DNA of 27,119 nt. Origin: a bacterium (GTDB taxonomy: Bacteria; Patescibacteriota; Microgenomatia; UBA1400; PJMF01). This document shows positions 7,629 through 14,980 of this stretch, piece by piece. Both the position numbers and the translations under genes were made by a program. Positions within the stretch are counted from its first letter, which is position 1, and the number at the start of each line of letters is the position of its first letter. The notes beneath the pieces were generated by a model that made no database searches, was not told the DNA's origin, and worked only from the letters and a program-made list of their open reading frames with translations. The stretch covers positions 1-27,119 of the forward strand of contig JAFRKU010000063.1 of assembly GCA_017431585.1 (NCBI GenBank). The letters run 5' to 3'.

Positions 7629-8679
7629 TTAATTTGGCGGCTACATCAGCGCGGAATTGAGGCAGCGACCGGATATGTAGTGTAAAGTCTCGGGCATTTT
7701 CCGTAATGTTCGTCTGCGGACCTACGTCTAAGTTTTGCCTATTTATCGCAATTTTTGTGTCATTTTGTACAATTTTTTGTAACATCGAGAGCCACACCGA
7801 CATCGAGATCTGACTGGCCAACTCTTGGCTATAAAAATTGTACAATCGCCCCAGCAGTGACAAATCAAAAGCTTGAAGTGACGTCTGCAATTGCTCGCTC
7901 ACTCGCGTCCCGATGCTACTAATCACCTGTTGCTGCCGGGCACTGCGGGCAAAATCCGAACCTTCCGCCGATTGTGCGTGGCGCGAGCGCATAAATTTTA
8001 AAGCCGTCGCCCCGTCAAAATGTTGCCACCCGGCCTCAAAGCTGACCGTTTCATAAAGTGCCGCCGGATCAAAAACACTGGTCGTATCTACGTCTTCTCG
8101 CGGGAATTGCTCGTCGGCAAAAGCCGTTTGCACCTCCACGTCCACGCCCCCCAGCAAATCGATAAACCGTCTCACTTGCGCCAGCGTCAGCACCAGCGTG
8201 TAATCAATCGGTACTCCCGTCAGCTCGCTGATCTGCTCGCTCACTCGCGCTCGAGCCGTGTCCGTGTCTTGTCCGCCGCCAGCCGCCGCATACCAACTAT
8301 TAATCCGGCTGCGGGTCCCGTCCGAGTACAAATCACGTGGTAAACTCAGTAAATTCACCACCCCCGCCTGCGTATTAATCGCCACTATTATAATAGTATC
8401 CGTCATCGGGTAAGAATGCTCGCGATTATCCAACTCATCGCTGCCCAAAGCCAGCACGTACGTCCAGCCTTCATGCGCCACCACCGCCATCTCTTGACTG
8501 TCGCGCCACAGCTGCCAGAGACTTGAAACATCAGTTTGCGCCTGGCGCAAAGCGGTCGCCGTCCTCGAGTACACCGACCAGCCACCCAAACTTAAAGCCA
8601 AAGCACCTATCGCCGCCAACCACCCCAGCCACTGCCACCAGGCGAATCTCGCCTTACCAGTGCAACTCTGGCTTGACAT
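7615..8679 (-). CDS. LytR-CpsA-Psr (LCP) family glycopolymer transferase
   Basis: 354 aa. A cytosolic basic start, one TM helix at about 16-36, then an extracellular LCP domain. LCP enzymes move lipid-linked glycopolymers onto peptidoglycan. Visible motifs: TDTIIIVAINT, LLSLPRDLYS (conserved Arg-Asp), the RINSWYA segment, LVLTLAQVRRFIDLLGGVDVEV, the GATALKFMRSRH block and the DFARSARQQQVI block that binds the pyrophosphate. The start is ATG 8679 because GGAGG lies 6 nt upstream; an in-frame ATG at 8703 lacks this. It overlaps the end of ybeY by 26 nt, so the two are co-transcribed and probably coupled. Its 3' end overlaps the exonuclease gene tail-to-tail by 14 bp. The polymer substrate is unknown. 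Confidence 0.92.
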   Translation of the reverse strand: MSSQSCTGKARFAWWQWLGWLAAIGALALSLGGWSVYSRTATALRQAQTDVSSLWQLWRDSQEMAVVAHEGWTYVLALGSDELDNREHSYPMTDTIIIVAINTQAGVVNLLSLPRDLYSDGTRSRINSWYAAAGGGQDTDTARARVSEQISELTGVPIDYTLVLTLAQVRRFIDLLGGVDVEVQTAFADEQFPREDVDTTSVFDPAALYETVSFEAGWQHFDGATALKFMRSRHAQSAEGSDFARSARQQQVISSIGTRVSEQLQTSLQAFDLSLLGRLYNFYSQELASQISMSVWLSMLQKIVQNDTKIAINRQNLDVGPQTNITENARDFTLHIRSLPQFRADVAAKLTKTD

Positions 8680-9079
8680 AATCCGCCTCCATGCCGTCGT
8701 CATGATGAAACCCCAGCAAATGCAACAATCCGTGCTCGGCGTAAAACCACAACATTTCGTCTACCAACTTACCTTTTTTGCGCGCTTGCTTGACGGCTTC
8801 ATTAAAATTAATCGCGATGTCACCCAAGTGGCGCGGCACCCCGGGTGGCAGAGTAAAATCGCCCTCGCCCGGATCGTACTGAGGAAAACTGAGCACGTCA
8901 GTCACTCCCTGATGACCAATTTGTTCATTCAAAGCCTTGATTTTGCGCGTCCCCACGATGTGGATGTCCACAATCGCTGCCTCGATCTGATGCGCCGCCA
9001 AAAACTTTTCCGCCCGCTCCCGCAGCAGCTTGCGATCGACTAAATAGCGCGAATTGACAAACAAATTGATCATGATCAT
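8654..9079 (-). CDS. ybeY: Endoribonuclease YbeY, rRNA maturation factor
   Basis: 141 aa. Zinc-dependent RNase involved in 16S rRNA 3'-end processing and ribosome quality control. The family signature is clear: TDVLSFPQ, GDIAINFNEA (family GDI-I), and the His triad in HGLLHLLGFHH near the C-terminus. Possible starts are TTG 9085, ATG 9079 and ATG 9073; all give the same mature core. The promoter at 9091-9101 predicts +1 near 9084, so TTG would be excluded or truly leaderless, and ATG 9079 or 9073 would have a 5- or 11-nt leader without Shine-Dalgarno. First gene of a two-gene unit with the LCP gene; divergent from murB. Confidence 0.93.
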   Translation of the reverse strand: MIMINLFVNSRYLVDRKLLRERAEKFLAAHQIEAAIVDIHIVGTRKIKALNEQIGHQGVTDVLSFPQYDPGEGDFTLPPGVPRHLGDIAINFNEAVKQARKKGKLVDEMLWFYAEHGLLHLLGFHHDDGMEADYVKPELHW

Positions 9080-9090
9080 AGCCAATACGT

Positions 9091-9101
9091 ATTATACCAC
9101 G
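9091..9101 (-). promoter_or_regulatory. ybeY-LCP promoter, extended -10
   Basis: Minus strand CGTGGTATAAT, identical to the murJ element. Predicted +1 is near 9084, only a few bases before the candidate start codons. Confidence 0.65.
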
Positions 9102-9150
9102 CCCGCGGGAACATTTGGCAGCCAAATTGCCCGCCGTCCCACTCGGTATC

Positions 9151-9161
9151 TATGGTATAAT
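9151..9161 (+). promoter_or_regulatory. murB promoter, extended -10, leaderless arrangement
   Basis: TATGGTATAAT with eight bases before the murB ATG, predicting a leader of 0-2 nt. No -35-like hexamer at the usual distance. Confidence 0.65.
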
Positions 9162-9169
9162 AGCGCCAC

Positions 9170-10090
9170 ATGTCAAGACAAACTGATGCGCCGCTTACCC
9201 AACTGAATAGCTTCAAGCTGCCCAGCGTGGCCCGCGAGCTTTGGCTCGCCACCAAACGGTCCCAACTTCAAGCCGCCATCAACGCCAGCCACCACCGCCA
9301 CCCGGTCATTTTAGCCGGCGGTAGCAATATTTTGTTGCCCGAGCACCCGCTGGAGCTAGTTTGGCAATTGCGCGATGACCTCCTTCCCATTGAACCAGAC
9401 AGTCAAGGTCGTGTCTCCGTCTGGGCCGGTACTTCACTCTCGCGCCTTATTAATAGCACCATCGCTCACGGTTGGCCTGGCGGGGAAAACTTCGTCCTCA
9501 TCCCAGGCTCCGTCGGCGCCGCCGTCTACAACAATATCCACGGCTACAGCAATGATTTTATCGGTCGCTACGTCACCGGTGTGGATGCCTGGGATTTCCA
9601 GGACCGCACTTGGGTTCACCTCGACCATGACCAATTGCAATTCGGCTACGATACCTCGCTTTTCCACTCGGGCCGCTACTTGATCGCCCAAGTGGACTTG
9701 CAATTTAAAAACCAAGTTCCCTCGGGCCTACTGCGCGCCCGCTACGGCAACTACGCCCGCCAAAAACGCGTCAGCCAGCCCTACGGCGTGCCCTCGGCAG
9801 GTTGTTTTTGGGCCAACCCCACCAACTCCGCTCAGTTGTGCGCCCGCTTTCCCCAGTTTGCCAGCAAAAAACAATTTCCCGCCGGCTTTTTAATTGAGCA
9901 ATTAAGCCCCGCTCATCCCGAGTGGTTTACCGGCCCGGCTCAAGTCAGCCGCCGTCACCACAGTTTTATCACCAACCCCGATGGTCAGGCCACCGGCCGC
10001 GACGTTCTGGCCTTAAGCGCAGCCATCGCCAGCAGCGTTAGGGACGAATTTGGCGTCGCTCTGCAGCCGGAAGTGGTTATTATCAAATGA
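9170..10090 (+). CDS. murB: UDP-N-acetylenolpyruvoylglucosamine reductase
   Basis: 306 aa. FAD enzyme that reduces UDP-GlcNAc-enolpyruvate to UDP-MurNAc. FAD-binding motifs are clear: LAGGSNILLP (48-57), VWAGTSLSRLI (84-94) and LIPGSVGAAVYNNIHGYS (110-127). The substrate-domain motif QFGYDTSLF (157-165) normally carries Arg after the Tyr; here it is Asp161. The proton-donor motif PSAGCFWANP (208-217) has Cys212 where most family members have Ser. The final LQPEV keeps the catalytic Glu (Glu301). The lack of the ~50-residue C-terminal insert of E. coli MurB suggests a type II form. Single-gene unit with a leaderless-type promoter; the spacer to the ATP synthase operon holds a repeat cluster. 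Confidence 0.93.
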   Translation: MSRQTDAPLTQLNSFKLPSVARELWLATKRSQLQAAINASHHRHPVILAGGSNILLPEHPLELVWQLRDDLLPIEPDSQGRVSVWAGTSLSRLINSTIAHGWPGGENFVLIPGSVGAAVYNNIHGYSNDFIGRYVTGVDAWDFQDRTWVHLDHDQLQFGYDTSLFHSGRYLIAQVDLQFKNQVPSGLLRARYGNYARQKRVSQPYGVPSAGCFWANPTNSAQLCARFPQFASKKQFPAGFLIEQLSPAHPEWFTGPAQVSRRHHSFITNPDGQATGRDVLALSAAIASSVRDEFGVALQPEVVIIK

Positions 10091-10100
10091 AGAATTGACT

Positions 10101-10192
10101 GGCCGCACGTGGAGCATTTTTGCGCTCCACGGGCGGCCAAATGTGCTCCACGTGTGGCCTACCAGGCAGAAAATGATGCTCCACGTGCGGCC
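10101..10192. repeat. Cluster of four 15-bp CACGTG-type units
   Basis: Units of about GCTCCACGTGCGGCC lie at 10101-10115 (inverted), 10124-10138 (degenerate core), 10145-10159 and 10178-10192. Three contain CACGTG. The first two form a near-perfect 15-bp hairpin with an 8-nt loop and one mismatch. It lies between murB and the ATP synthase promoter; no T-tract follows. Confidence 0.85.
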
Positions 10193-10199
10193 GTGTTGA

Positions 10200-10227
10200 G
10201 GTAATTGTTCACAAGCGACAAATTACC
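10200..10227. promoter_or_regulatory. Inverted repeat next to the atp -35, possible operator
   Basis: GGTAATT (10200-10206) pairs with AATTACC (10221-10227); two further pairs are possible across a bulge. It ends three bases before the TTGACA of the atp promoter, a position suited to a regulator site. No matching regulator is known. Confidence 0.4.
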
Positions 10228-10230
10228 CCC

Positions 10231-10257
10231 TTGACATTTCCCAAAATGTGGTATAAT
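10231..10257 (+). promoter_or_regulatory. ATP synthase operon promoter
   Basis: TTGACA at 10231-10236 and TGTGGTATAAT ending at 10257, spacer 15 nt. It is the only promoter in the window with a perfect -35. Predicted +1 near 10264 gives a 17-nt leader with TAGGAAAAG before ATG. Confidence 0.8.
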
Positions 10258-10280
10258 GCATCTAGTTTAGGAAAAGTTGT

Positions 10281-10571
10281 ATGCGTACTAAGACAACTGC
10301 TACCAGCCTGACACAAAATTCAGATTCTCCTGAAAGCCCTCGTCAAAAAATCGATTTTGCCACTGCCCTGCGCCAAGTTCACACTCGTGTCATGATCAGC
10401 TGTGCCGTCACACTGGCTTTGGGCCTCGGGCTCGGAGCGCTGGCTGATCATTATTTCCAATCAAGCCCCCGCGGGCTGTTTGTCGGCGTGGTCGTGGCGG
10501 CCGTAGTTGGCGAATGCTACTTGATCTATCAAGGTCGCCAATTAAAATTAAAACATAAACTCACCATCTAA
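10281..10571 (+). CDS. atpZ: AtpZ/AtpI-type ATP synthase accessory membrane protein
   Basis: 96 aa. A hydrophilic N-terminus of about 35 residues, then two TM helices (about 38-56 and 66-85) joined by a short ADHYFQSSPRG turn. The G-rich first helix and the L-D-H-F...P turn match the small two-TM proteins (AtpZ/ATPase_gene1 group) that open atp operons and assist c-ring assembly or Mg2+ supply. First gene of the operon, with TAGGA upstream of ATG. Assignment rests on size, topology and position; sequence signatures in this family are weak. Confidence 0.75.
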   Translation: MRTKTTATSLTQNSDSPESPRQKIDFATALRQVHTRVMISCAVTLALGLGLGALADHYFQSSPRGLFVGVVVAAVVGECYLIYQGRQLKLKHKLTI

Positions 10572-10575
10572 ATAT

Positions 10576-11304
10576 ATGCCAACGATATCTTTAAGCCCCA
10601 GCGTTTTATTTGCTATTGGTCCGCTCCAAGTCACCACCACTTTACTTTTGCAAATCGTGATCATCGCTGCTATCGCTGCCCTGTTTATCTGTGTGGTTCG
10701 CCACTGGCAAGCCGTACCGGGCAAACTCCAGTGGGCCGTGGAATCACTCGTTTTGGCTGCCTACGATCAAGTGGACAAAATCACCAACGATAAAGCCCGC
10801 ACCGCCAAGCTTTTTCCTTTGGCCTTCACTCTCTTTATTTTCATTTTAGTCAGCAACTTGGTCACCGTCATCCCGGGACTAGGCGCCTTGTCGTGGCATG
10901 CACCCACCGGTGACATCAGTTTATTCCGCGCAGCCTTAGCCGACTACAGCATGATTTTGGTCATGACGCTAATTGTGGTTATCGGCTGTCAAGTGGTTTT
11001 CATCAGTGTCAATGGCCCGCTTAAATATGTCAAAAAGTGGCTCAATTTTTCCTCGCCTTTGGCCTTCGTCCTTGGCCTCATGGATGTCATCAGCGAATTT
11101 GCCAAAGTCCTCTCGCTGTCTTTCCGTCTCTACGGCAATGTTTTCGCCGGCGAAGTCCTCGTGGGTGTCATGACCGCCCTAGTGCCCTATTTCGTGCCCT
11201 TTCCCTTTTTCGTCCTCTCCACTTTTTCCGGCGTCATCCAGGCCTACGTTTTCGCCCTTTTGGCCACCATCTTTTTAAATCAGTCATTAGATAAGGTAGA
11301 ATAA
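10576..11304 (+). CDS. atpB: ATP synthase Fo subunit a
   Basis: 242 aa, integral membrane stator subunit forming the ion half-channels against the c-ring. The essential Arg is in SLSFRLYGNVFAGE (Arg184) in the penultimate helix region. The final helices carry the polar-aromatic pattern of the family (VIQAYVFALLATIFLNQSL). About five to six TM segments. It starts 4 nt after atpZ with no visible Shine-Dalgarno (only CTAAATAT precedes ATG), so translation probably depends on coupling. Confidence 0.95.
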   Translation: MPTISLSPSVLFAIGPLQVTTTLLLQIVIIAAIAALFICVVRHWQAVPGKLQWAVESLVLAAYDQVDKITNDKARTAKLFPLAFTLFIFILVSNLVTVIPGLGALSWHAPTGDISLFRAALADYSMILVMTLIVVIGCQVVFISVNGPLKYVKKWLNFSSPLAFVLGLMDVISEFAKVLSLSFRLYGNVFAGEVLVGVMTALVPYFVPFPFFVLSTFSGVIQAYVFALLATIFLNQSLDKVE

Positions 11305-11332
11305 AAATTAGAAAGTATTACAGAAAGGTTAT

Positions 11333-11560
11333 ATGGAAATTGCAGCCATGAAAGCACTCGCCGCCGGTTTGTGTATGGGCTTGGGTGCCTTGGGTCCAGC
11401 GTTGGGCGAAGGTTACATCGGCGGTCAAGCGCTCAAAGCTATCGGTCGCAACCCGGAAGTGGCGGACAAAGTCAGTGGTTTGGTCTTCGTCCTGATGGCC
11501 GTGTGTGAATCCACCGGTATTTATTCGTTAGTGGTCGCTTTGATTTTGTTGTTTGCCTAA
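11333..11560 (+). CDS. atpE: ATP synthase Fo subunit c, two-carboxylate Na+-type site
   Basis: 75 aa hairpin of two TM helices that forms the rotor ring. The loop motif RNPE (39-42) is the usual R-Q/N-P contact to gamma/epsilon. In helix 2 the ion-binding Glu59 sits in ESTGIY (59-64), the Glu-Ser-Thr...Tyr pattern known from Na+-binding c-rings such as Ilyobacter tartaricus. In helix 1, GPALGEG places Glu26 at the position of the Ilyobacter Gln32, giving a second carboxylate like that described for Fusobacterium nucleatum. Na+ coupling is therefore a good inference, though such sites can also carry H+. AAAGG lies 4 nt before ATG. A second in-frame ATG at codon 6 would shorten helix 1. Confidence 0.95.
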   Translation: MEIAAMKALAAGLCMGLGALGPALGEGYIGGQALKAIGRNPEVADKVSGLVFVLMAVCESTGIYSLVVALILLFA

Positions 11561-11574
11561 AGGAAACTGAAGTC

Positions 11575-12066
11575 ATGGAATTATTCAATGCCTTAGGGCT
11601 CAGCTGGCCGACCTTGATTTCGCAGCTTATCAACTTTGGCATTTTGTATTGGTTGCTGGCCAAATTCGCCCTCAAACCGCTTTTGGCCAATATTGAGGCC
11701 CGCCAGCAGCAAATCAGCGAGGGCTTAGCCAATTCGCAAGCCGCCGATCAGGCTTTGGCTCAAGCCGAAGCCCAAAAAGACGAAATCGTCACCGCTGCTC
11801 GCGCGCAAGCTCGTGATATCATCGCTAGCGCTCGTCAATCGGCCAGCCAGCAAGAAGAGCAAATCGTGGGCGCTGCTAAAGCTCAAGCGGCTCAAATTAT
11901 TGAGGATGCGCGCGCCAAAAACGATGAAGATCGTCAAAAAATGCTCAGCGATGTTCGCGGGCAGATCGCGGAAATTGTGTCAATTGGAGTAAAAAATGTA
12001 ATCGGCGAAGTTGTGCCGGTGGAAACCGTCAATCTCCATCTTTTGGAAAGCGGTGTGAAGGCCTAA
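11575..12066 (+). CDS. atpF: ATP synthase Fo subunit b
   Basis: 163 aa, peripheral stalk. One N-terminal TM helix (about 10-30, TLISQLINFGILYWLLAKF) followed by KPLLANIEARQQQI, the standard exit into a long Ala/Gln/Glu-rich coiled coil (about 40-140). Length is typical of single-b bacterial enzymes; no second b or b' gene is present, so a homodimer is expected. AAAGGA precedes the ATG at about 10 nt. Confidence 0.95.
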   Translation: MELFNALGLSWPTLISQLINFGILYWLLAKFALKPLLANIEARQQQISEGLANSQAADQALAQAEAQKDEIVTAARAQARDIIASARQSASQQEEQIVGAAKAQAAQIIEDARAKNDEDRQKMLSDVRGQIAEIVSIGVKNVIGEVVPVETVNLHLLESGVKA

Positions 12067-12071
12067 AAACT

Positions 12072-12479
12072 ATGTCAAAAGTCAAATTGACCACCTATGT
12101 CCAAACTCTCCATGCTCTGACCGCAGGCCAGGATGAGGCTAGTGTCCGCCAAAATTTTGCCGGCTTCTTGCAATTGCTCACCCGCCGTCATCAGCTGCAT
12201 TTGTGGCCAGAAATTTTGCGGCTGCTGGAAGAAAGGCTCAATGCCGGCCAAAGTGCTCTCAAAGCCACCGTTTACTATCAAGGTCAGCCGCCTTCACCGG
12301 AAATTCTCCACACGCTGCAGGAATTTTTGCAGTCGCACTTTGCTGGCCAGAGCATTCAATTTGATTTACAAGCCAAAGACATCGGCTCGGGTTTAATCGT
12401 CGACGTGGCTGGCGAGCGTTTCGATTGGTCGCTTCAGCGTCAATTGCAAGCCTTCTCCCGTCAATTAGCCTTGGGTTGA
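12072..12479 (+). CDS. atpH: ATP synthase F1 subunit delta, short form
   Basis: 135 aa against the usual ~175-180. It connects the b stalk to the top of F1. The C-terminal signature is present: GSGLIVDVAGERFDWSLQRQ (family: GG-hI-h-GD-hhD-Sh). The N-terminal helical bundle that contacts alpha is shortened, with about 70-80 residues before the QGQPPSPE hinge. The reading frame is intact, so this is a compact variant and not a frameshift. Identified mainly by position between atpF and atpA and by the C-terminal motif. Confidence 0.88.
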   Translation: MSKVKLTTYVQTLHALTAGQDEASVRQNFAGFLQLLTRRHQLHLWPEILRLLEERLNAGQSALKATVYYQGQPPSPEILHTLQEFLQSHFAGQSIQFDLQAKDIGSGLIVDVAGERFDWSLQRQLQAFSRQLALG

Positions 12480-12480
12480 A

Positions 12481-14004
12481 ATGAAAGAAAATATGAACGA
12501 AACAAATTTATTAGTCGAACAACTAAAACAACAAGCGCAAGCTTTCACCGGCCAATTTAAAGCCGACAAAGTGGGCACCGTCATGGAAGTGGCCGATGGT
12601 GTGGCCAAAATTTCCGGTCTTTCGGAAGTGGGCAGTGGCGAAATGGTCGAATTCGAACACGGTGAAATCGGTTTGGTCCTCAATTTGGAAGACACCAGCG
12701 TGGGTGCTATTATTTTAGGCAGCGATACCCAAATCAAAGAAGGCCAAAAAGTCAAAAACACCGGCAAAATTTTGTCCATTCCTGTCAGCGACGAATTAAT
12801 CGGTCGGGTAGTTAATCCTCTGGGCGTGCCCCTGGATGGTCGCGGACCGATTAAAGCCGACACCTACAATCCCATTGAAAAAATTGCCCCTGGTGTTATC
12901 ACTCGCGAAAGCGTTCACCAACCGTTGCAAACCGGGATCAAAGCCATTGATACCATGATTCCTATTGGTCGCGGCCAACGCGAACTCATCATCGGCGATC
13001 GTCAAACCGGCAAAACCGCCATCGCCATTGATACCATTTTAAATCAAAAAGACCAAAACGTCATTTGTATCTACGTCTCCATTTCCCAAAAAGAATCCAA
13101 AGTAGCACGTTTAGTGGAGCAATTGCGCCAGTCGGGTGCCATGGACTACACCATCGTCGTGGACGCTGGCGTTTCGCAAGCCGCCGCTTATTCTTATATT
13201 GCTCCGTATGCCGGGGCCGCTATTGGCGAATACTTCATGAGCAAAGGCCGGGACGCTTTAGTTATCTATGATGACTTGTCCAAACACGCCGTCGCTTACC
13301 GCCAGATTTCCCTCATTTTGCGCCGCCCACCTGGACGCGAGGCTTTCCCTGGCGACGTTTTCTATTTGCACTCCCGCTTGCTCGAGCGCGCTGCCAAACT
13401 CAATCCTGACTACGGCGGCGGTTCGCTCACAGCTCTGCCCATCATTGAAACGCAAGCCGGCGATAGCAGCGCCTACATTCCCACCAACGTCATTTCTATC
13501 ACCGACGGTCAGATTTATCTGGAAACAGACTTGTTCTATCGCGGCATTCGACCGGCGGTCAACGCAGGTTTGTCCGTCTCGCGTGTCGGCGGCAGTGCTC
13601 AGACGAAAGCCATGAAAAAAGTTTCCGGTCGCCTGCGGGTTGACTTAGCTCAATTCCGCGAACTGGAATCCTTCACCCAATTTGGCTCTGACCTCGACGA
13701 AAAAACCCGTGAGCAAATCGAGCGCGGCCGGCGGGCCACCGAAATCCTCAAACAACCGCAATACTCGCCGCTCACCATGGCCGAGCAGGTGGCAGTTTTG
13801 TACGCCCTCAACAACGGCTTCGTCGATGACGTCCCGGTCGAAAAAGTGGGCGATTACGAACAAAACTTGCTCACCTATTTGCGCGATCAAGACCAGCAGG
13901 CTCTCGCACAAATTACCGAGGTCAAAGACTTGACCGACGAAGTCACGGCTACCTTGCGCAATGCTTTGCAAGCGCACAAAAAGTTATACGGGAGTGGCGA
14001 CTGA
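12481..14004 (+). CDS. atpA: ATP synthase F1 subunit alpha
   Basis: 507 aa, regular length. Non-catalytic nucleotide-binding subunit of the hexamer. P-loop GDRQTGKTA (172-180), Walker B ALVIYDDLSKHA, and the arginine-finger motif SVSRVGG that reaches into the catalytic site of beta. The beta-barrel (about 28-95) and C-terminal helical domain are complete. It begins one base after the atpH stop; a second ATG at codon 5 (12493), preceded by GAAAGAAAAT, is an alternative start. Confidence 0.98.
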   Translation: MKENMNETNLLVEQLKQQAQAFTGQFKADKVGTVMEVADGVAKISGLSEVGSGEMVEFEHGEIGLVLNLEDTSVGAIILGSDTQIKEGQKVKNTGKILSIPVSDELIGRVVNPLGVPLDGRGPIKADTYNPIEKIAPGVITRESVHQPLQTGIKAIDTMIPIGRGQRELIIGDRQTGKTAIAIDTILNQKDQNVICIYVSISQKESKVARLVEQLRQSGAMDYTIVVDAGVSQAAAYSYIAPYAGAAIGEYFMSKGRDALVIYDDLSKHAVAYRQISLILRRPPGREAFPGDVFYLHSRLLERAAKLNPDYGGGSLTALPIIETQAGDSSAYIPTNVISITDGQIYLETDLFYRGIRPAVNAGLSVSRVGGSAQTKAMKKVSGRLRVDLAQFRELESFTQFGSDLDEKTREQIERGRRATEILKQPQYSPLTMAEQVAVLYALNNGFVDDVPVEKVGDYEQNLLTYLRDQDQQALAQITEVKDLTDEVTATLRNALQAHKKLYGSGD

Positions 14005-14005
14005 T

Positions 14006-14977
14006 ATGGCAGGTTCGATCAAACTGATCAAACGACGCATTCGCTCGATTTCTTCCACGGCGAAACTGACGCGCGCCATGCAAATGATTGCCACCGCTAG
14101 CATGCGCAAAGCGGTCGACCAATCGCACGCTGCCATGCCTTTTGCCGCCGAAACGGTCAACTTCTTGCACCGCTTCGCCCACGCTTTCCGCCAAAACGAC
14201 TCTCGCCACCCGTACATCACTCCTTCGGCGCATCTGGAAAAAGTTTTGGCGGTGGTCATCACCTCCAATCGAGGCTTGTGCGGCAGCTATCACTCCAATT
14301 TGGAAAAAAAGTTGCGCCAAGTGGTCACTCACCCTGAAGTGCTGCTCACTTATCCTTTAGACCAAGCGACCGAAGAGCAAAAGCAGCATCCTCCCCAGGT
14401 CGACTTCGAGTGGATCGTGGTTGGTCGCAAAGGCGAGCGGATGATTAAAAAACTCCATCAACCTATCATTGCCTCCTTCAATAAACTCAATGAAAACGTG
14501 GATTTAAAGGAATTAGACGCCGTTTTTAATCTCATTCGCGAACAGTTTGATACCGGTCGCTTCCAAAAAGTCATCGTCTTTTATACCGAACACATCAACA
14601 GCCTCAAACAAGTCCCCACCGTCGGCCAACTTTTGCCCATCAGCGAGCAAGAAGTCCGTCGCGTCTTGGACGAATGGGAACTTAATTTCCGCGATTTCAT
14701 CCGCCGCGACACCAATGATGTCCAGTACGTCATCGAACCCAACCAGGACGAATTGCTGGCTATGATTAGCATGCTGCTCATCAAAATGCTTTTGCATTAT
14801 TTCGTCCTGGAAAGCAAAGCTGCCGTGGAATCAGCGCGCATGATCGCCATGAAAAACGCCTCGGATGCCGCCACGGAAATGGAAGGAGTCTTGACTTTAG
14901 CCTATAATCAATTGCGACAAGGTAAAATTACCAATGAAATTGCAGAAATTAGTGCCGGCTCAGCCGCTTTAGAATAA
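14006..14977 (+). CDS. atpG: ATP synthase F1 subunit gamma
   Basis: 323 aa, longer than the common ~285-290. Central rotor shaft. The N-terminal helix signature SIKLIKRRIRSISSTAKLTRAMQMIATASMRKA is clear (residues 4 onward), as is TSNRGLCGSYHSNLEK, and the C-terminal helix with ESARMIAMKNASDAATEM. Extra length lies mainly in a hydrophilic insertion at about 110-130 (around PLDQATEEQKQHPPQ) in the Rossmann-like domain. ATG 14006 begins one base after the atpA stop; an in-frame extension into atpA is not part of the gene. Confidence 0.96.
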   Translation: MAGSIKLIKRRIRSISSTAKLTRAMQMIATASMRKAVDQSHAAMPFAAETVNFLHRFAHAFRQNDSRHPYITPSAHLEKVLAVVITSNRGLCGSYHSNLEKKLRQVVTHPEVLLTYPLDQATEEQKQHPPQVDFEWIVVGRKGERMIKKLHQPIIASFNKLNENVDLKELDAVFNLIREQFDTGRFQKVIVFYTEHINSLKQVPTVGQLLPISEQEVRRVLDEWELNFRDFIRRDTNDVQYVIEPNQDELLAMISMLLIKMLLHYFVLESKAAVESARMIAMKNASDAATEMEGVLTLAYNQLRQGKITNEIAEISAGSAALE

Positions 14978-14980
14978 GAT

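Noticed and set aside
8387..8400. Palindromic TATAAT-like sequence inside the LCP gene as a promoter
   Set aside because: It encodes the strand DTIIIVAINT of the LCP domain and lacks the TG element; no gene start lies nearby.
10101..10192. CRISPR array
   Set aside because: Units are 15 bp, differ in orientation and spacing (about 21-33 bp between starts), and no cas genes are present.
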